From Fragum whitleyi (Eukaryota > Mollusca > Bivalvia > Cardiida > Cardiidae), in assembly GCA_948146395.1 (NCBI GenBank), contig OX411543.1, positions 27,854,026-27,918,025 on the forward strand: 64,000 nt of DNA. Reading direction: 5' to 3'. Below the pieces are notes generated by a model, which saw only the letters and a program-made list of their open reading frames with translations, did no database searches and was not told where the DNA came from. Every line of letters starts with the position of its first letter. Positions within the stretch are counted from its first letter, which is position 1. Both the position numbers and the translations under genes were made by a program. This document shows, one piece after another, positions 33,490 through 43,657 of the stretch.

Positions 33490-33805
33490 TTGTGTTGGTA
33501 AACTTTTCATTAAACATCTTCTCTTCCTAAATAGGTCGGCAGATTTTGATGAAACTTGAAAGAAATGTTTCTTGGGTGACCCTCTTTAAAGTCTTTCAAG
33601 GAATTTGGATTGACCTGCAAATATGGGTGTTGCAGGGCAGAGCATATTTTCACTATAAAATCTTTAAAAATCTTCTCAGTCAAAACCATTGGCCTGATTT
33701 CAATGAAACTTGGCATGGATGATGCTTGGATGACACTCTTCTTAAATTGTTCAAGAAATTTGGTTTGACTCCCAAATATGGGTGTGGCAGGATGGGGCTT
33801 TTTTC
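33490..33805 (+). mobile_element. H1/H2-type units, left part of an interrupted element
   Basis: Two units with AACATCTTCTCTTCCTAAA, TTTCAATGAAACTTGGCATG and ATATGGGTGTGGCAGGATGG. Interrupted by the H1 heads at 33806; similar units resume at 35243-35460 (GGCTTATTTTCACAAAATAA). Confidence 0.5.
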
Positions 33806-34100
33806 TATCTCACCTGAGCAAGAAATGATCAAGGTGAGCTATTGTGATCTTCCAATGTCCGTCGTCTGTTGTCCATTGTCCACAATTTATTAGCTCACCT
33901 GAGCATGAAGTGCTACCAAAGTTGTTCAAATAAATGAAATCCACCCTTAACTACCCCTTAAACAAAAAGGGTGAAAATTGGAAAATCTTCAAATATCTTC
34001 TTCTTTGAAATCAGCAGACGGCTTTCATATTTGGTATGTAGCATCATCTATTGGACCTCTACCAAGTTTGATCATATCGAGACCCTGGGGTAATATTTGT

Positions 34101-34583
34101 TAGGGGTGACTATTGAGTTCAAAATTAGTATCACAATAGTATTGATAGTAAAGTTGCTATCGGAATAGTATTGCAATAGTCAGAAAACTTTTGCAATATA
34201 ATCACAATAGTTGTTTTTACAGAATAAGTAGATAATAATTAGCATTAAAGTGTCCACCTTTTATTAGGCAGTAACTTTATATTGTTCTTGTAAGATGCGG
34301 TTTACCTTGTCAATGGTGAGTAAAGGATCAAATAAGTTAATTACAGATATTCCCTTAAAAAGAATTGGATTTGACCTCATTCTCTGATAAAAGCATGCAG
34401 AAAGGCAGCATTGTTACTACATCTAGTTTTACTTTCATTTTCAAAAAAAAACTATTATAAACTATTGATAGTCAGAGGAACTATTGCAATATCTATTGAG
34501 TTGAAAAAATGCTATCGACCTCTTGCTTTTGCAAGGTGAACTATCACGATACAGCGATAGTTCGACCTATTGCTACACCCCTA
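34101..34583. mobile_element. hAT-like element (TAGGGGTG ends)
   Basis: Inverted ends TAGGGGTGACTATTG and TATTGCTACACCCCTA. The inside is dominated by inverted and direct ACTATTG / CAATAGT words. No coding capacity and no clear target duplication. Confidence 0.6.
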
Positions 34584-34592
34584 CACCTGGGA

Positions 34593-35046
34593 CAGGCATT
34601 CGGAACACAACTCGGCCAATCTCACAATCAACCTCGGATGTACATAGACGGACTATTTTTGAAAATTACGGGAAAACCTTGGAAAAGCTCAATGACTTCA
34701 CTTTAAATGGCGTTAGCCCTCGAAACTGGGGGTGAAAACATTCGACGTCGCCAATGCTATTCGGTTAAGTCACTGACGTGAAACCATCATATACTCATAT
34801 AAATATCTTTAGATTCTTAAATAATGGCTGAAAAAATCTAAATTTTTGAGAATGATTCATCATTCTCAAAAATTATGACTTTTCAGTCATTATTTACTGT
34901 AAAAGATATAAATCTACAGTCCTAGTTTTTCTTACACTGTTTCTACCTAACAAAATGCACAATTTTGTTACATACCCATCCGCCTTACAAACATCCGAGG
35001 TCTGTTGCAGTTTACGGAAATGGCTGAGTGATGTTCCGAATGCCGG
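34593..35046. mobile_element. MITE with GGCATTCGGAACA inverted ends
   Basis: CAGGCATTCGGAACACAACT at the left is mirrored by TGATGTTCCGAATGCCGG at the right (about 25 bp with mismatches). The centre has a hairpin, TTTTTGAGAATGATTC..CATTCTCAAAAA, at 34840-34878. Confidence 0.7.
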
Positions 35047-35242
35047 GACCGGTGCATCCCTTTTTACATAGAATCAAAGAGCAAAACAGCATATCCTTCA
35101 AGCTCTTGTCTGAAAAAATTCCATGGTATTGATCTTATGTAGAAATTGTCTCCTTGTTGACATCCGCTTATTTAATTTATGTTATGTCCAAGGGGTCAAA
35201 GAGACTCAGGTTAGCGATCTAGGACTATCATGGTCCTCCTGT

Positions 35243-35480
35243 CACTTTAAAAACTTTAAAAATCTTCTCCACCCTTTGATGACCCTCTTCTACAGTTGTT
35301 CAAGAAATTTGGATTGACCCCATCTATGGGGTGGCACAGTGGGGCTTATTTTCACAAAATAAGTCCTTAAAAATATTCTTCTCCCAAACCATTGGCCCAA
35401 TTTCAATGAAACATGGCATGGATGTTCCTTGGGTGATCCTTGCAAAGGGTATTCATACTTAAATGTGATTTGGCTTTATT
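35243..35480 (+). repeat. H1/H2-type units, right part
   Basis: AAAAATCTTCTCCACCC, ATGGGGTGGCACAGTGGGG and AATTTCAATGAAACATGGCA continue the element left at 33805. It has no recognisable end. Confidence 0.45.
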
Positions 35481-36499
35481 AGCTCCACTGGCTGAAAACC
35501 ACTGGGGCCATTGTCATGGCGTTGTGTCCGTTGTGCGTCTGTCCGTGCGTCCCTGCGTCCAGTCATAAACTTTTCTTTAAAAATCTTCTCCTCAGAAACT
35601 ACTGGATGGATTTCAACCAAACTTCACAGGAATGATCCTTGTGTGACCCTCTTTCAAAGTTGTTCAAGAAATTTTGATCCAATGAAAAACATGGATTTAA
35701 TGGGCATGGCTAATTTGCAAATATGGTAAAAAGTGAGTTTTCTCAGTTTCTTATTGATGGATACCAATGAAATTTTACATGAATGATCCTTGGGTGACCC
35801 TTTATCAGTCTACAAAAAATTATTGTCATCGGATGAAAAATGTGCATTTTATAGGCGGAGGTCATTTCTCTTTATGTTATATAGTGGAAACTTTCAAAAT
35901 CATTTTCTCAGAATGTTACTGATGGATATCAACCAAATTTCACTGGAATGATCCTTGAGTGACCCTTTATTAGTCTTCAAAAAGTTATTGTGATTCATTG
36001 AAAATATGTATTTTATAAGCGAAGGTCAATTCTCTTTATGTCATATAGTGGAAACTTTGAAAATCATTTTCTCAGAATCTAAATGAAAGATATCATCCAA
36101 ATTTCACTTGAGTGATCCTTTTTCAGTCTACCAAAAATTATTGTAATTGGGTGAAAAATATGCATTTTATGGGCGGAGGTCATTTCTCAAAATGTTATAT
36201 AGTGGAAACTTTGAAAATCATTTTCTCAGAATTTAATTGATTGATATCAATCAAATTTTTTTTGTATGATCTTTGGGTGACCCATTATCATGCAGCAAAA
36301 GATTTTGTTATTGGATGAAAAATAAGTCTTTTATGGGTGTAGGTCATTTCTGTATATGATATATAGTTGAAACTTTGAAAATCATTTTCAACATCAGTAG
36401 AACCCAAAATATCTAAAAATCAAGTCAAAACTTTAATTTGCTTTACAAGAATTTCAAGCCTGTGGAGCGGCTCAAGCCATTCATGGCTTTCTAGTGTTT
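35481..36499 (+). mobile_element. H2-family element
   Basis: The head AGCTCCACTGGCTGAAAACC is followed by GTGCGTCTGTCCGTGCGTCC. Five ~150 bp units carry TGGATATCAACCAAA, GATCCTTGGGTGACCC and TTATAGGCGGAGGTCATTTC. End: AAGCCTGTGGAGCGGC, GGCTTTCTAGTGTTT. Confidence 0.7.
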
Positions 36500-36744
36500 C
36501 ATTCCTCCATGAAATTGATAAATCCTCTTGTCATATTTTATTATTTAATATTCTGTGGTGAAAGTGTAAAGGTTTCATCATAGAAAGATAGGTTTGTTTG
36601 GGTAATATTTTGTGTAAGCTTATAAAATAGCTGCATACTCAAAGTTTTCATTGGGGAATAAAACCAAATTTTCAACTAATCAGAATGCATTGATATTGAT
36701 GGACTCATCTGAAATTAAATTATTAGGTATTGAGATCAATTTTT
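36500..36744. other. Intron sequence
   Basis: Resembles 41100-41270 and 50680-50775 (AAATAGCTGCATACT, AATCAGAATGCATT), a shared unnamed repeat. Confidence 0.35.
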
Positions 36745-37839
36745 AGCTCCACTGGCCAAAGGCCAGCGAGCTATTGTCATGGCAGAGTGTCCTTCTTGTG
36801 TCCGTGCGTCTGTCTGTGCGTGCGTAAACTTTTTCTTTAAACATCTTCTCCTCCCAAACGAATGGGCAGATTTTAACCAAACTTGGTAGAAATGATCTTT
36901 TGGTGGCCCTCTTCTTAAATTGTTCAAAGAATTTTGATTGTCTCCCAAATATGGGTGTGGCAGGGCGTGGCATTTTTTCTCCTTGAAATCTTTAAAAATC
37001 TTCTCCTCCCAAACCATTGGGCCGATTTCAATGAAACTTGGCATGGGTGTTCCTTGGGTGACCCTTTACCTAAATTGTTCAAAAAACTTTGATTGGCCCA
37101 TAAATATGGGCGTGGCAGGGCAGGGCTTATTTTGAGCCTGAAATCTTTGAACAACATCTCCTCCTGAACTGCTGGGCCGATTTCAATGAAACTTGGCATG
37201 GATGTTCCTTGGGTGACCCTTTACTTAAATTGTTCAAGAAATTTTGATTGGTCCTTAAATATGGGCGTGGCAGGGCGGGGCCTATTTTGAGCCCGAAATT
37301 TTCAAATGACATTTTCTCCTGAACCACTTGGCTGATTTCAATGAAACTTTACCAGAATGTTCCTTGAGTGTCTCTTTTCAAAAATTATTTGCTAAAATTT
37401 GATTGACCCATAAATTTGGGTGTGGCTGGGCGGGGCTTATTTTGAGGCCAAAATCTTTGAACGATATCTCCTTGGGAACCACTCAGCCAATTTCAATGAA
37501 ACTTTACCAGAATGTTTATTGGATGACTATTTACCTAAATTGTTCAAGAAATTTTGATTGGTCCATAAATATGGGCGTGGCAGGCGGGGCCTATTTTGAG
37601 CCCAAATCTTTGAACAACATCTTCTAAACCTTATGTTTTAATAAGATGGGTAAAGGGTTGCAGGTTCATTGTGATTGAGTATTTTGGTGCAATATGGACC
37701 AGAACCAGTTAATCATTATTAAATAGGTCTTAGGAGATTTTGGAGTGTTAATGTATTCATTTAAAGTAAGCTTTATTTAATGAAAGTCTAAAGATTTTAA
37801 AGCCAGTGGAGCAATACAGGCCCTCTTGGGCCTCTTGTT
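36745..37839 (+). mobile_element. H2-family element, uninterrupted
   Basis: The head AGCTCCACTGGCCAAAGG is followed by GTGCGTCTGTCTGTGCGTGC. Five units and the end GCCAGTGGAGCAATACAGG, GGGCCTCTTGTT. Closely matches 4261-5825 but has no H3 insertion, so it shows the empty site. Confidence 0.8.
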
Positions 37840-37959
37840 AGAAGAATAAGATCACAAGGTAGCAACATTTAAGACTATTGAGAAGTTGTACCAAGCGATT
37901 ATTCCCTTTAGTAATCGATTTTTTGAGGTCCTGTATGATGAGGCTTGCTACCTTTTTAG

Positions 37960-38187
37960 CTTGAATGTTTTCAGAGAAGACTGAGGCATTGCTATTGGCT
38001 TGGTGTCGTTGTTGTCATTGCCCTTGCTTTTGTTATTGTGCGAAAAACTTTGATATTTTGTGATATCTCTGGTTTTATTGAAGGCATTCACTTGAAACTT
38101 GGCATATGTTGTCCATCAAAAGAGCAACCTATGCTCAATCAAGAGGGATAACGACAGATGCATTTTGTGCAAATTATGCCCCTTTTT
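37960..38187 (+). mobile_element. H5b element, left part
   Basis: TGTTTTCAGAGAAGACTGAG, TTGTGATATCTCTGG, ACTTGAAACTTGGCAT and ATGCCCCTTTTT as at 54511. Cut by the H4 element; short pieces resume at 38922-38946 and 39215-39240 (TTCCAACATCCAGCA). Confidence 0.55.
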
Positions 38188-38921
38188 ATACCCCTCACAA
38201 CGAAGTTATTGGGGGGTATACTGGAATCAGGTTGTCCGTCCGTCCGTAGACATAATTTTGTGTCCTCTTCTCCTCCCACAGTTTTGGACCAATTTTGCTG
38301 AAATTTATCAGGTTGTTTCCTATCATATGAAGTTGTGCACCTGCAATTTTCATCCTGATCCAGTCATTAGTTTCAGAGTTATGCCACTTTGAACTTTTTA
38401 AGGAGGGGGGGGGGGGAGTAGTCATAATTTTGTGTCCTCTTCTCCTCCCACAGTTTTGGACCAATTTTGCTGAAATTTTATCAGGTTGTTTCCTATCATA
38501 TGAAGTTGTGCCATGCAATTTTCATCCTGATCCAGTCATTAGTTTCAGAGTTATGTGACTTTGAACTTTTTAAAGAGGAGGGGGGTGGGGGGGGTGGGGG
38601 GAGTAGTCCAAATTAAAAATTTCAAAACTCAGTAACCATAAGGGAAGTTACAAATTCGATATGTAATCCTATCATATGAAATTGTGTCATGCAATTTTCA
38701 TCCTGATCCAGTCATTAGTTTCAGAGGTATGCCACTTTGAACTTTTAAAGGGGGGGGGGGGGGGGGGGGAGGGGGGTAGTCCAAATATTGTGTTTAAACA
38801 ATTTAAAATTGCAAAGCTCAGTTACCATATCATGTACTGAAAGCATTTATACTGGGACATAGCCCTGGTAGGACCATGCCCTAGTGGGGGGTATGAGTCC
38901 GCTCTGCGACAGTTCTAGTTT
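38188..38921 (+). mobile_element. H4-family element with long poly-G runs
   Basis: The head ATACCCCTCACAACG..GGGGGGTATA is followed by (GTCC)n. Three ~170 bp units with CTTCTCCTCCCACAG and CATCCTGATCCAGTCATTAG are each followed by a G run (about 38405-38416, 38579-38602, and G20 at 38750-38769). End: GTGGGGGGTATGAG, GACAGTTCTAGTTT. Confidence 0.75.
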
Positions 38922-38946
38922 GACTTAGATTTTCCAACATCCAGCA

Positions 38947-39214
38947 GCCGCCGTCATAGCGCAGTTGGTAGCGCATCGGACTGTCAAACTAGAGGTCACG
39001 GGTTTGATCCCCGACAGCGGCACTCATTCTTTCCGACTATTTGTCTCTCACCAATGGGTCGATAATTGTAGACCTATGTGAGATAGCAGCTGGAGGCTAG
39101 GAAAGGATGTAATGGTAGTACTGGTGTGAGAAATACCAGGAATCCATTGTTAGGTGCTCCAGCCGCCGTGATTTAACTGAAATAATGATGAAAGCGGCGT
39201 AAAACCCCATTCAA
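38947..39214 (+). mobile_element. SINE, full length, with 14 bp target duplication
   Basis: A tRNA-like head with TAGCGCAGTTGGTAGCGCAT and GGTTTGATCCCCGAC, the family body, and the tail CCCCATTCAA. TCCAACATCCAGCA is repeated at 38933-38946 and 39215-39228. Confidence 0.9.
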
Positions 39215-39240
39215 TCCAACATCCAGCACTCAATAGCCAA

Positions 39241-39504
39241 GCATAGGTACCTGTAGATGGTTATCTATTTGTATGGGCCTGGCTAAAGGCTTGTTGAGGA
39301 AACTCTATGGATACCTGATGAATTTCAAAATAGCAAGCAATATGTACTGAAAACATGAAAATTGTCACGTATTGAAGTTATACAACAAATATTTAGTATA
39401 ACCTTGACAATAGAGAATGTCTTGTATAATTCTAACGTCATTCAACTTAAGGTGTGCATTAGTGATAGGAAGGTTTGATTCACGGTACTTATATCAAGTT
39501 CATG
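39241..39504. other. Intron sequence, nothing recognised
   Basis: No element ends or coding signal. Confidence 0.4.
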
Positions 39505-40045
39505 TCATATTCCAAAACTCAGCTAGCTTAGATGGTAAAGCCTTGGGCTATTTATTCTAGGCTGTGAGTTTGAGCCCCTACTTTGCCAACTTTAATGAGA
39601 CATGTGACAAAAGTCAATGTCACACAAAGCATTTGAGCGTGTGCATGACATTTCCAACAGTTTCAATTGTGCTCAAAGCAAAGACTCTGGCCAGTCTGTG
39701 CACCTGCACAGTCTGACCAGAGTCTTCACTCTGCGATTTGTAGATAAAAAAGGTTTTAAAGTATCTGTAGACAGCAAGGCAATCCTGTACTTACACTAAG
39801 TAGCTATCTAGGCTTCTAAATGTTTGCACCTCACGCAAATGTCAAATTGTTGGAAATGTCACACACAGGTTCATTTGTTTTCCTCTATTGGTGTATAAAT
39901 TAGTACATGTATGGGCAGCTGGTGGCTTGCTGAAATGTTGTTGTTGTACTGGTCTAGAAACAACAGGAAGACATGAGTAGGTACACTAGCAAATATGGTA
40001 TAACTGCATTAAAGTTGAAAATGGTGTTAAATTCTTTAAAGCAAA
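39505..40045 (+). mobile_element. Second SINE-like family, split by a palindromic insert
   Basis: A tRNA-like head (TTAGATGGTAAAGCCTTGGG, GAGTTTGAGCCCC) is followed by AAGTCAATGTCACAC. An insert at about 39648-39861 has inverted ends ATTTCCAACA / TGTTGGAAAT and a hairpin, ACTCTGGCCAGTCTGTG / CACAGTCTGACCAGAGT. The body then continues to an A/C-rich tail (AAAGCAAACAAAG). Confidence 0.55.
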
Positions 40046-40339
40046 CAAAGAATTCTACATTGTACTTTATACTTTGTCTTATGACTATACAAATATCCCT
40101 GTGATCACATCCCATATGATATTTTTATGATATAACATGGATATCTTTAGAACAATGACATAATGCGGTTATTTTTAGCAACTTGCATTTCTGTTAGAAA
40201 CATTAAGGAAAATAAGGCAACTAGAAATTGATAATTGTCTCTGCATGGCCTCCACAATTCTCCCAACCTTGTTGGATTTTTTTTTTCTTACAAAACATTA
40301 AGTATGTATTCTATACATATATTACTCCAATTCTTGCTT
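40046..40339. other. Intron sequence, nothing recognised
   Basis: AT-rich, no element ends. Confidence 0.4.
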
Positions 40340-41272
40340 ATTAAGCTCCAATGCTTGAAGGTCTATTGGCATTGCAAAGTGTCTATTGTGGTTGCATCTA
40401 TGCGTCTGTCCCTATTTTTTCTATGCTCAGAATGAAAGAACCCATACAAACAAAGAATTGTTCTTTCATAATCTTCTCCTCAGAAACTTCTTGATGGTTT
40501 TCAATCAAATTTCTCAGGAATTAATTTTGGTTAATCCTATAATAGATTCCCTTCACAATTTTTTTTTCACTTTTGAAAAACATGGCTTTAATGGGTGTTG
40601 CTAACCTCATTTATTGTAAAAAGTGTTTTGTGTTAGAAACCAAATTATGCATTTTGTTTGACCAAATTTTACTTGATTGATCTGAGGGAGATCATATATC
40701 AAAGTGAAAAGAAAATAAATTTGAAGACTATCATGACAAAGGCAGATGTCATTACCATATATGTTATAAAGTGGGAAATCATTTAAGAAACTGCTTTACA
40801 GATTTCAAGCAAAATACGCTTGAGCGATGCTCAGAAAACCCTTTATCAGATTGCAAAAAGATCAGATGAGAAATATGCAGTTGATTGGCTTAGGTTGTTT
40901 CCGAACAATGTTTTATAGTGAAACTTTGAAACCTAAATTTGATAATAGACTTTAATTAAGAGACGAAGGGAGTATTTTTTCTTTATTTCATTGAAGTATG
41001 AAACTAAAAACCTAATCACATCAGTCTGATTAGGTTTTTATTTTCATACCCAAATGAAATTAAGGAATACTCTTTTCATATATCAAGATTTAATATCATA
41101 AAGCAAAGATGGGGAAAAAAATCTCAAAAATAAGATATTTCTTTTGGGACTACTTTGCATGCAAGCTTAAAATAGCTTCGCAGTAAAAATTGTTTTCATT
41201 TAGGAATAAAACCAATTTTACAGCCAATCAGAATGATATCAAATTATTAGGCTATGTGATAAAATAAGAGGA
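40340..41272 (+). repeat. Degenerate H2 element with fold-back palindrome
   Basis: AAGCTCCAATGCTTGAAGG and TATGCGTCTGTCCC recall an H2 head; three worn units follow. 40958-41078 holds inverted arms (GTATGAAACTAAAAACCTAA / TTAGGTTTTTATTTTCATAC) like the hairpin at 50450. Confidence 0.5.
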
Positions 41273-41284
41273 CCAGAATGGTTC

Positions 41285-41530
41285 TTAACCCTTGTCATGC
41301 TGAACCTGGAATATTCCTGCTTTGACAGGAGGTATAGACAAAGATCAGCCTGCACCTGTGTGCAGTCTGATCTTAGTCAACACCACCTGTCTGTCCTTTT
41401 CAAGGCAGAGTTGTTAATAAATTAATCCCCCAAAAGATATTTATCTACATCCTTGGATTCTAGGGCTTACAGTACTTTGATATGTGTGCAATTCTGTAAG
41501 AGGATTTTGATTCAGCATGACAAGGGTTAA
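41285..41530. mobile_element. TTAA-flanked MITE, family T2
   Basis: TTAACCCTTGTCATGCTGAA to TTCAGCATGACAAGGGTTAA: terminal inverted repeats of about 16 bp inside duplicated TTAA. The centre has GATCAGCCTGCACC..GTGCAGTCTGATC. Confidence 0.8.
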
Positions 41531-41604
41531 TTGCTAAAATGAATGATATAAGATGAATCAGAAGAAAGTTGCAAAAAACTCCACCAATTTACTGGGGGAG
41601 ACAT

Positions 41605-41854
41605 TTAACCCTTGTCGTGCTAAATAAATTTTGCCTAAGAATTTTTATCAAAATCAAAAGGCAAAAAGTATTGACAGTAGCAAATCTAGGTCAATTTTTA
41701 TTTGAAAAACTGAATCTATTGACAAATCTGTTTTGAAATTGAGAAACAGGTGATGTAGACTAACATCAGACTGCACATAATATGTGCAGGCTGATGTTTG
41801 TCTGAAGCTCCTGCCAAAGTAGGAATATTCTGGGTTTAGCATGATAAGGGTTAA
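41605..41854. mobile_element. TTAA-flanked MITE, family T2, second copy
   Basis: TTAACCCTTGTCGTGCTAAA to TTTAGCATGATAAGGGTTAA with the same central hairpin (ACATCAGACTGCAC..GTGCAGGCTGATGT). It lies in opposite internal orientation to the copy at 41285. Confidence 0.8.
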
Positions 41855-42330
41855 AGATGGCAGAATCAAAAAGCCATACCCTGCCACATATTTGAAGGCA
41901 TAAATGTTTTACAAACATCCTTTGTTTGATTTCTATTTTGAAAATCTCTTTTCCAAATCTGGAGACATATAAACCAGTGGAGTTAATGGAGTTATACAGG
42001 CCTTCTTGGGCCTCTTGTTTTCAAGGGTCACTGAAAAGAAGACGTTTAAAGATTTGAGGGTCAAATTAGCCCTGCCCTGCCCTGCCCTACCACACCCATA
42101 TTTTAGGTTAATCAAAACTTCATGAACATTTTTGGCAAAATTTGACGTAAGGATCGTTTCTGTGAAGATGAAGTTTGGTTTAAATCTGCCTGAAGGTTAC
42201 TGAAGATATAACCTTTAAAATTTCAGGGTAAAAGTAAGTTCTGCCCTGCCAAGCCCATATTTGGGCATCAATCCAAATGTCATGATCAATTTTTGAATAG
42301 GATCACCCAAGGATATTCTGGCTAAATTTT
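41855..42330. repeat. H2 tail and inverse H-type units
   Basis: 41965-42019 is an H2 end (CCAGTGGAGTTAATGG, TTGGGCCTCTTGTT). 42025-42330 carries H1/H2 units on the - strand (CCTGCCCTGCC, CACACCCATATTT), the only clear inverse H sequence I found. Confidence 0.5.
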
Positions 42331-42332
42331 TA

Positions 42333-43003
42333 GCTCACCTGAGCACATCGTGAGCTTTTGTGATCATTGAATGTCCGTCGTGCGTCCTGTGTCGTCATGC
42401 GTCAGCAATTGAAGTGTTTACACTCTAAAGGCTACAATTATTGTCCAATCTTCATGAAACTTGGACATAATGTTTGTCAGGTCACAAGGATGATCCCTAT
42501 TGAAAATGGGAAGGATGCATGCCATATCACAGGAAAAGGGGCCTTAATAACAATTTTCTTGTTTACACTATGGAGGCCACAAATATGGTCTAATCTTCAT
42601 GAAACTTGTTCAGAATGATTGTCAGGTCACAAGGATGAAGCCTATTGAAAATGGGAAGGATCTGTGCCATATCACAGGAACAGGGGCCTGAATGACAATT
42701 TTCTTGTTTACACTCTAGAGGCCACAAATCGAGTGATCAGCGCAACACTATTGTAAGTGCCTATATATTTATAGGCACTTACAATAGTGTTGCACTGACC
42801 CCTTGAAATATGGTCCAATATTCATGAAACTTGGTCAGAATGTTTGTCAGGTCACAATGATGAATCCTATTGAAAATGGGAAAGATCAGTGCCATATTAC
42901 AGAAAAAAAGTAAAATTGTGACCTTTGCTTGAAAATTTGCTTATCATTTAATGAGACAAAGATACGAAGGTGAGCGATATAGGTACATCATGGTCCTCTT
43001 GTA
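42333..43003 (+). mobile_element. H1-family element with fold-back insert
   Basis: The head AGCTCACCTGAGCACATCGT is followed by GTCCGTCGTGCGTCC. Three ~150 bp units carry ACACTCTA, CAATCTTCATGAAACTTGG and GAAAATGGGAAGGAT. End: GAAGGTGAGCGATATAGG, GGTCCTCTTGT. A palindrome at 42733-42800 interrupts the third unit. Confidence 0.75.
42733..42800. repeat. Fold-back palindrome
   Basis: CAACACTATTGTAAGTGCC pairs with GGCACTTACAATAGTGTTG around TATATATTTATA, with outer TCAGCG/CACTGA. It is inserted between CCACAAAT and ATATGGTCC of the H1 unit. Confidence 0.8.
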
Positions 43004-43494
43004 TTGAAATGGGCCCAGTGGTTCAGTAAAGGAAATTTTAGAAAGTTGATGATGTTTTGATGGATGAGGAACAACAAACTCAATGTAGAGTGATCCTAAA
43101 AAGCTTCCATTAGGCATATTGAGCTCAGGTGAGCTAGAAAAAAAGGATTTTGAACGAAATACCTGAGATAGCTATGAGCTATTTATATGGAGGCCTAATC
43201 ATTATTTTGTAACTGAGTTTTGCACTCATAATTCCAAGAAAGTCTTTAACACTTTTGTTTAACAGTTTGTCAACCTCCCGGCTCTTGTGCGAAAAACAAC
43301 ATGTTATACAATGGCCAGGTAATTGTTGTATAACCAAAAATCTTTGAGATCTGTGACCTCTGAAATCATGATGATGAAAAATTAGCACTTTGATATATTT
43401 CTATATACAGTCAGATCTGTATTAAGTAAGCACTTAAAGGACATTCATTAAGGGCTTGCTTAAGACAGGTGCTTGCTTAATACTATAGGGATGA
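43004..43494. other. Intron sequence, nothing recognised
   Basis: 43415-43485 repeats TTAAGTAAGCACTTAA / GCTTGCTTAA words. No gene. Confidence 0.4.
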
Positions 43495-43657
43495 GTGTCT
43501 TTTTCACTGCATTTATTGGGGTATAAAGTGCAATTGCCTTAGCACATGGCTTAAAGATAACGCCGACGCCCTTTAAACCTAACGCCCTTCGGGCGTTATT
43601 TGCCATGTGCTAAGGCAATTGCACTTTATACCCCAATAAATGCAGTGAAAAAGACAC
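43495..43657. repeat. Perfect 56 bp inverted repeat with inner hairpin
   Basis: 43495-43550 and 43602-43657 are exact reverse complements (outer GTGTCTTTTTCACTGC, inner TTAGCACATGGC). The 51-base loop contains a second hairpin, AACGCCCTTCGGGCGTT, and an extra GACGCCC. No coding capacity. Confidence 0.95.

Larger units (their letters stand above)
33806..35242 (+). mobile_element. Two stacked H1 heads and one H1 body with two inserted transposons
   Basis: H1 heads at about 33811 and 33891 (the second lacks its microsatellite). The body continues to 34100, is interrupted by elements at 34101-34583 and 34593-35046, and resumes with GGTGCATCCCTTTTTACATA. End: AGGTTAGCGATCTAGG, GGTCCTCCTGT. Confidence 0.6.

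Noticed and set aside
38947..39020. Functional tRNA gene
   Set aside because: A- and B-boxes are good, but the body that follows, the tail and the 14 bp target duplication show a SINE.
43560..43600. Rho-independent terminator
   Set aside because: The GC hairpin AACGCCCTTCGGGCGTT lies in the loop of a large palindrome in an animal intron; a bacterial terminator makes no sense here.
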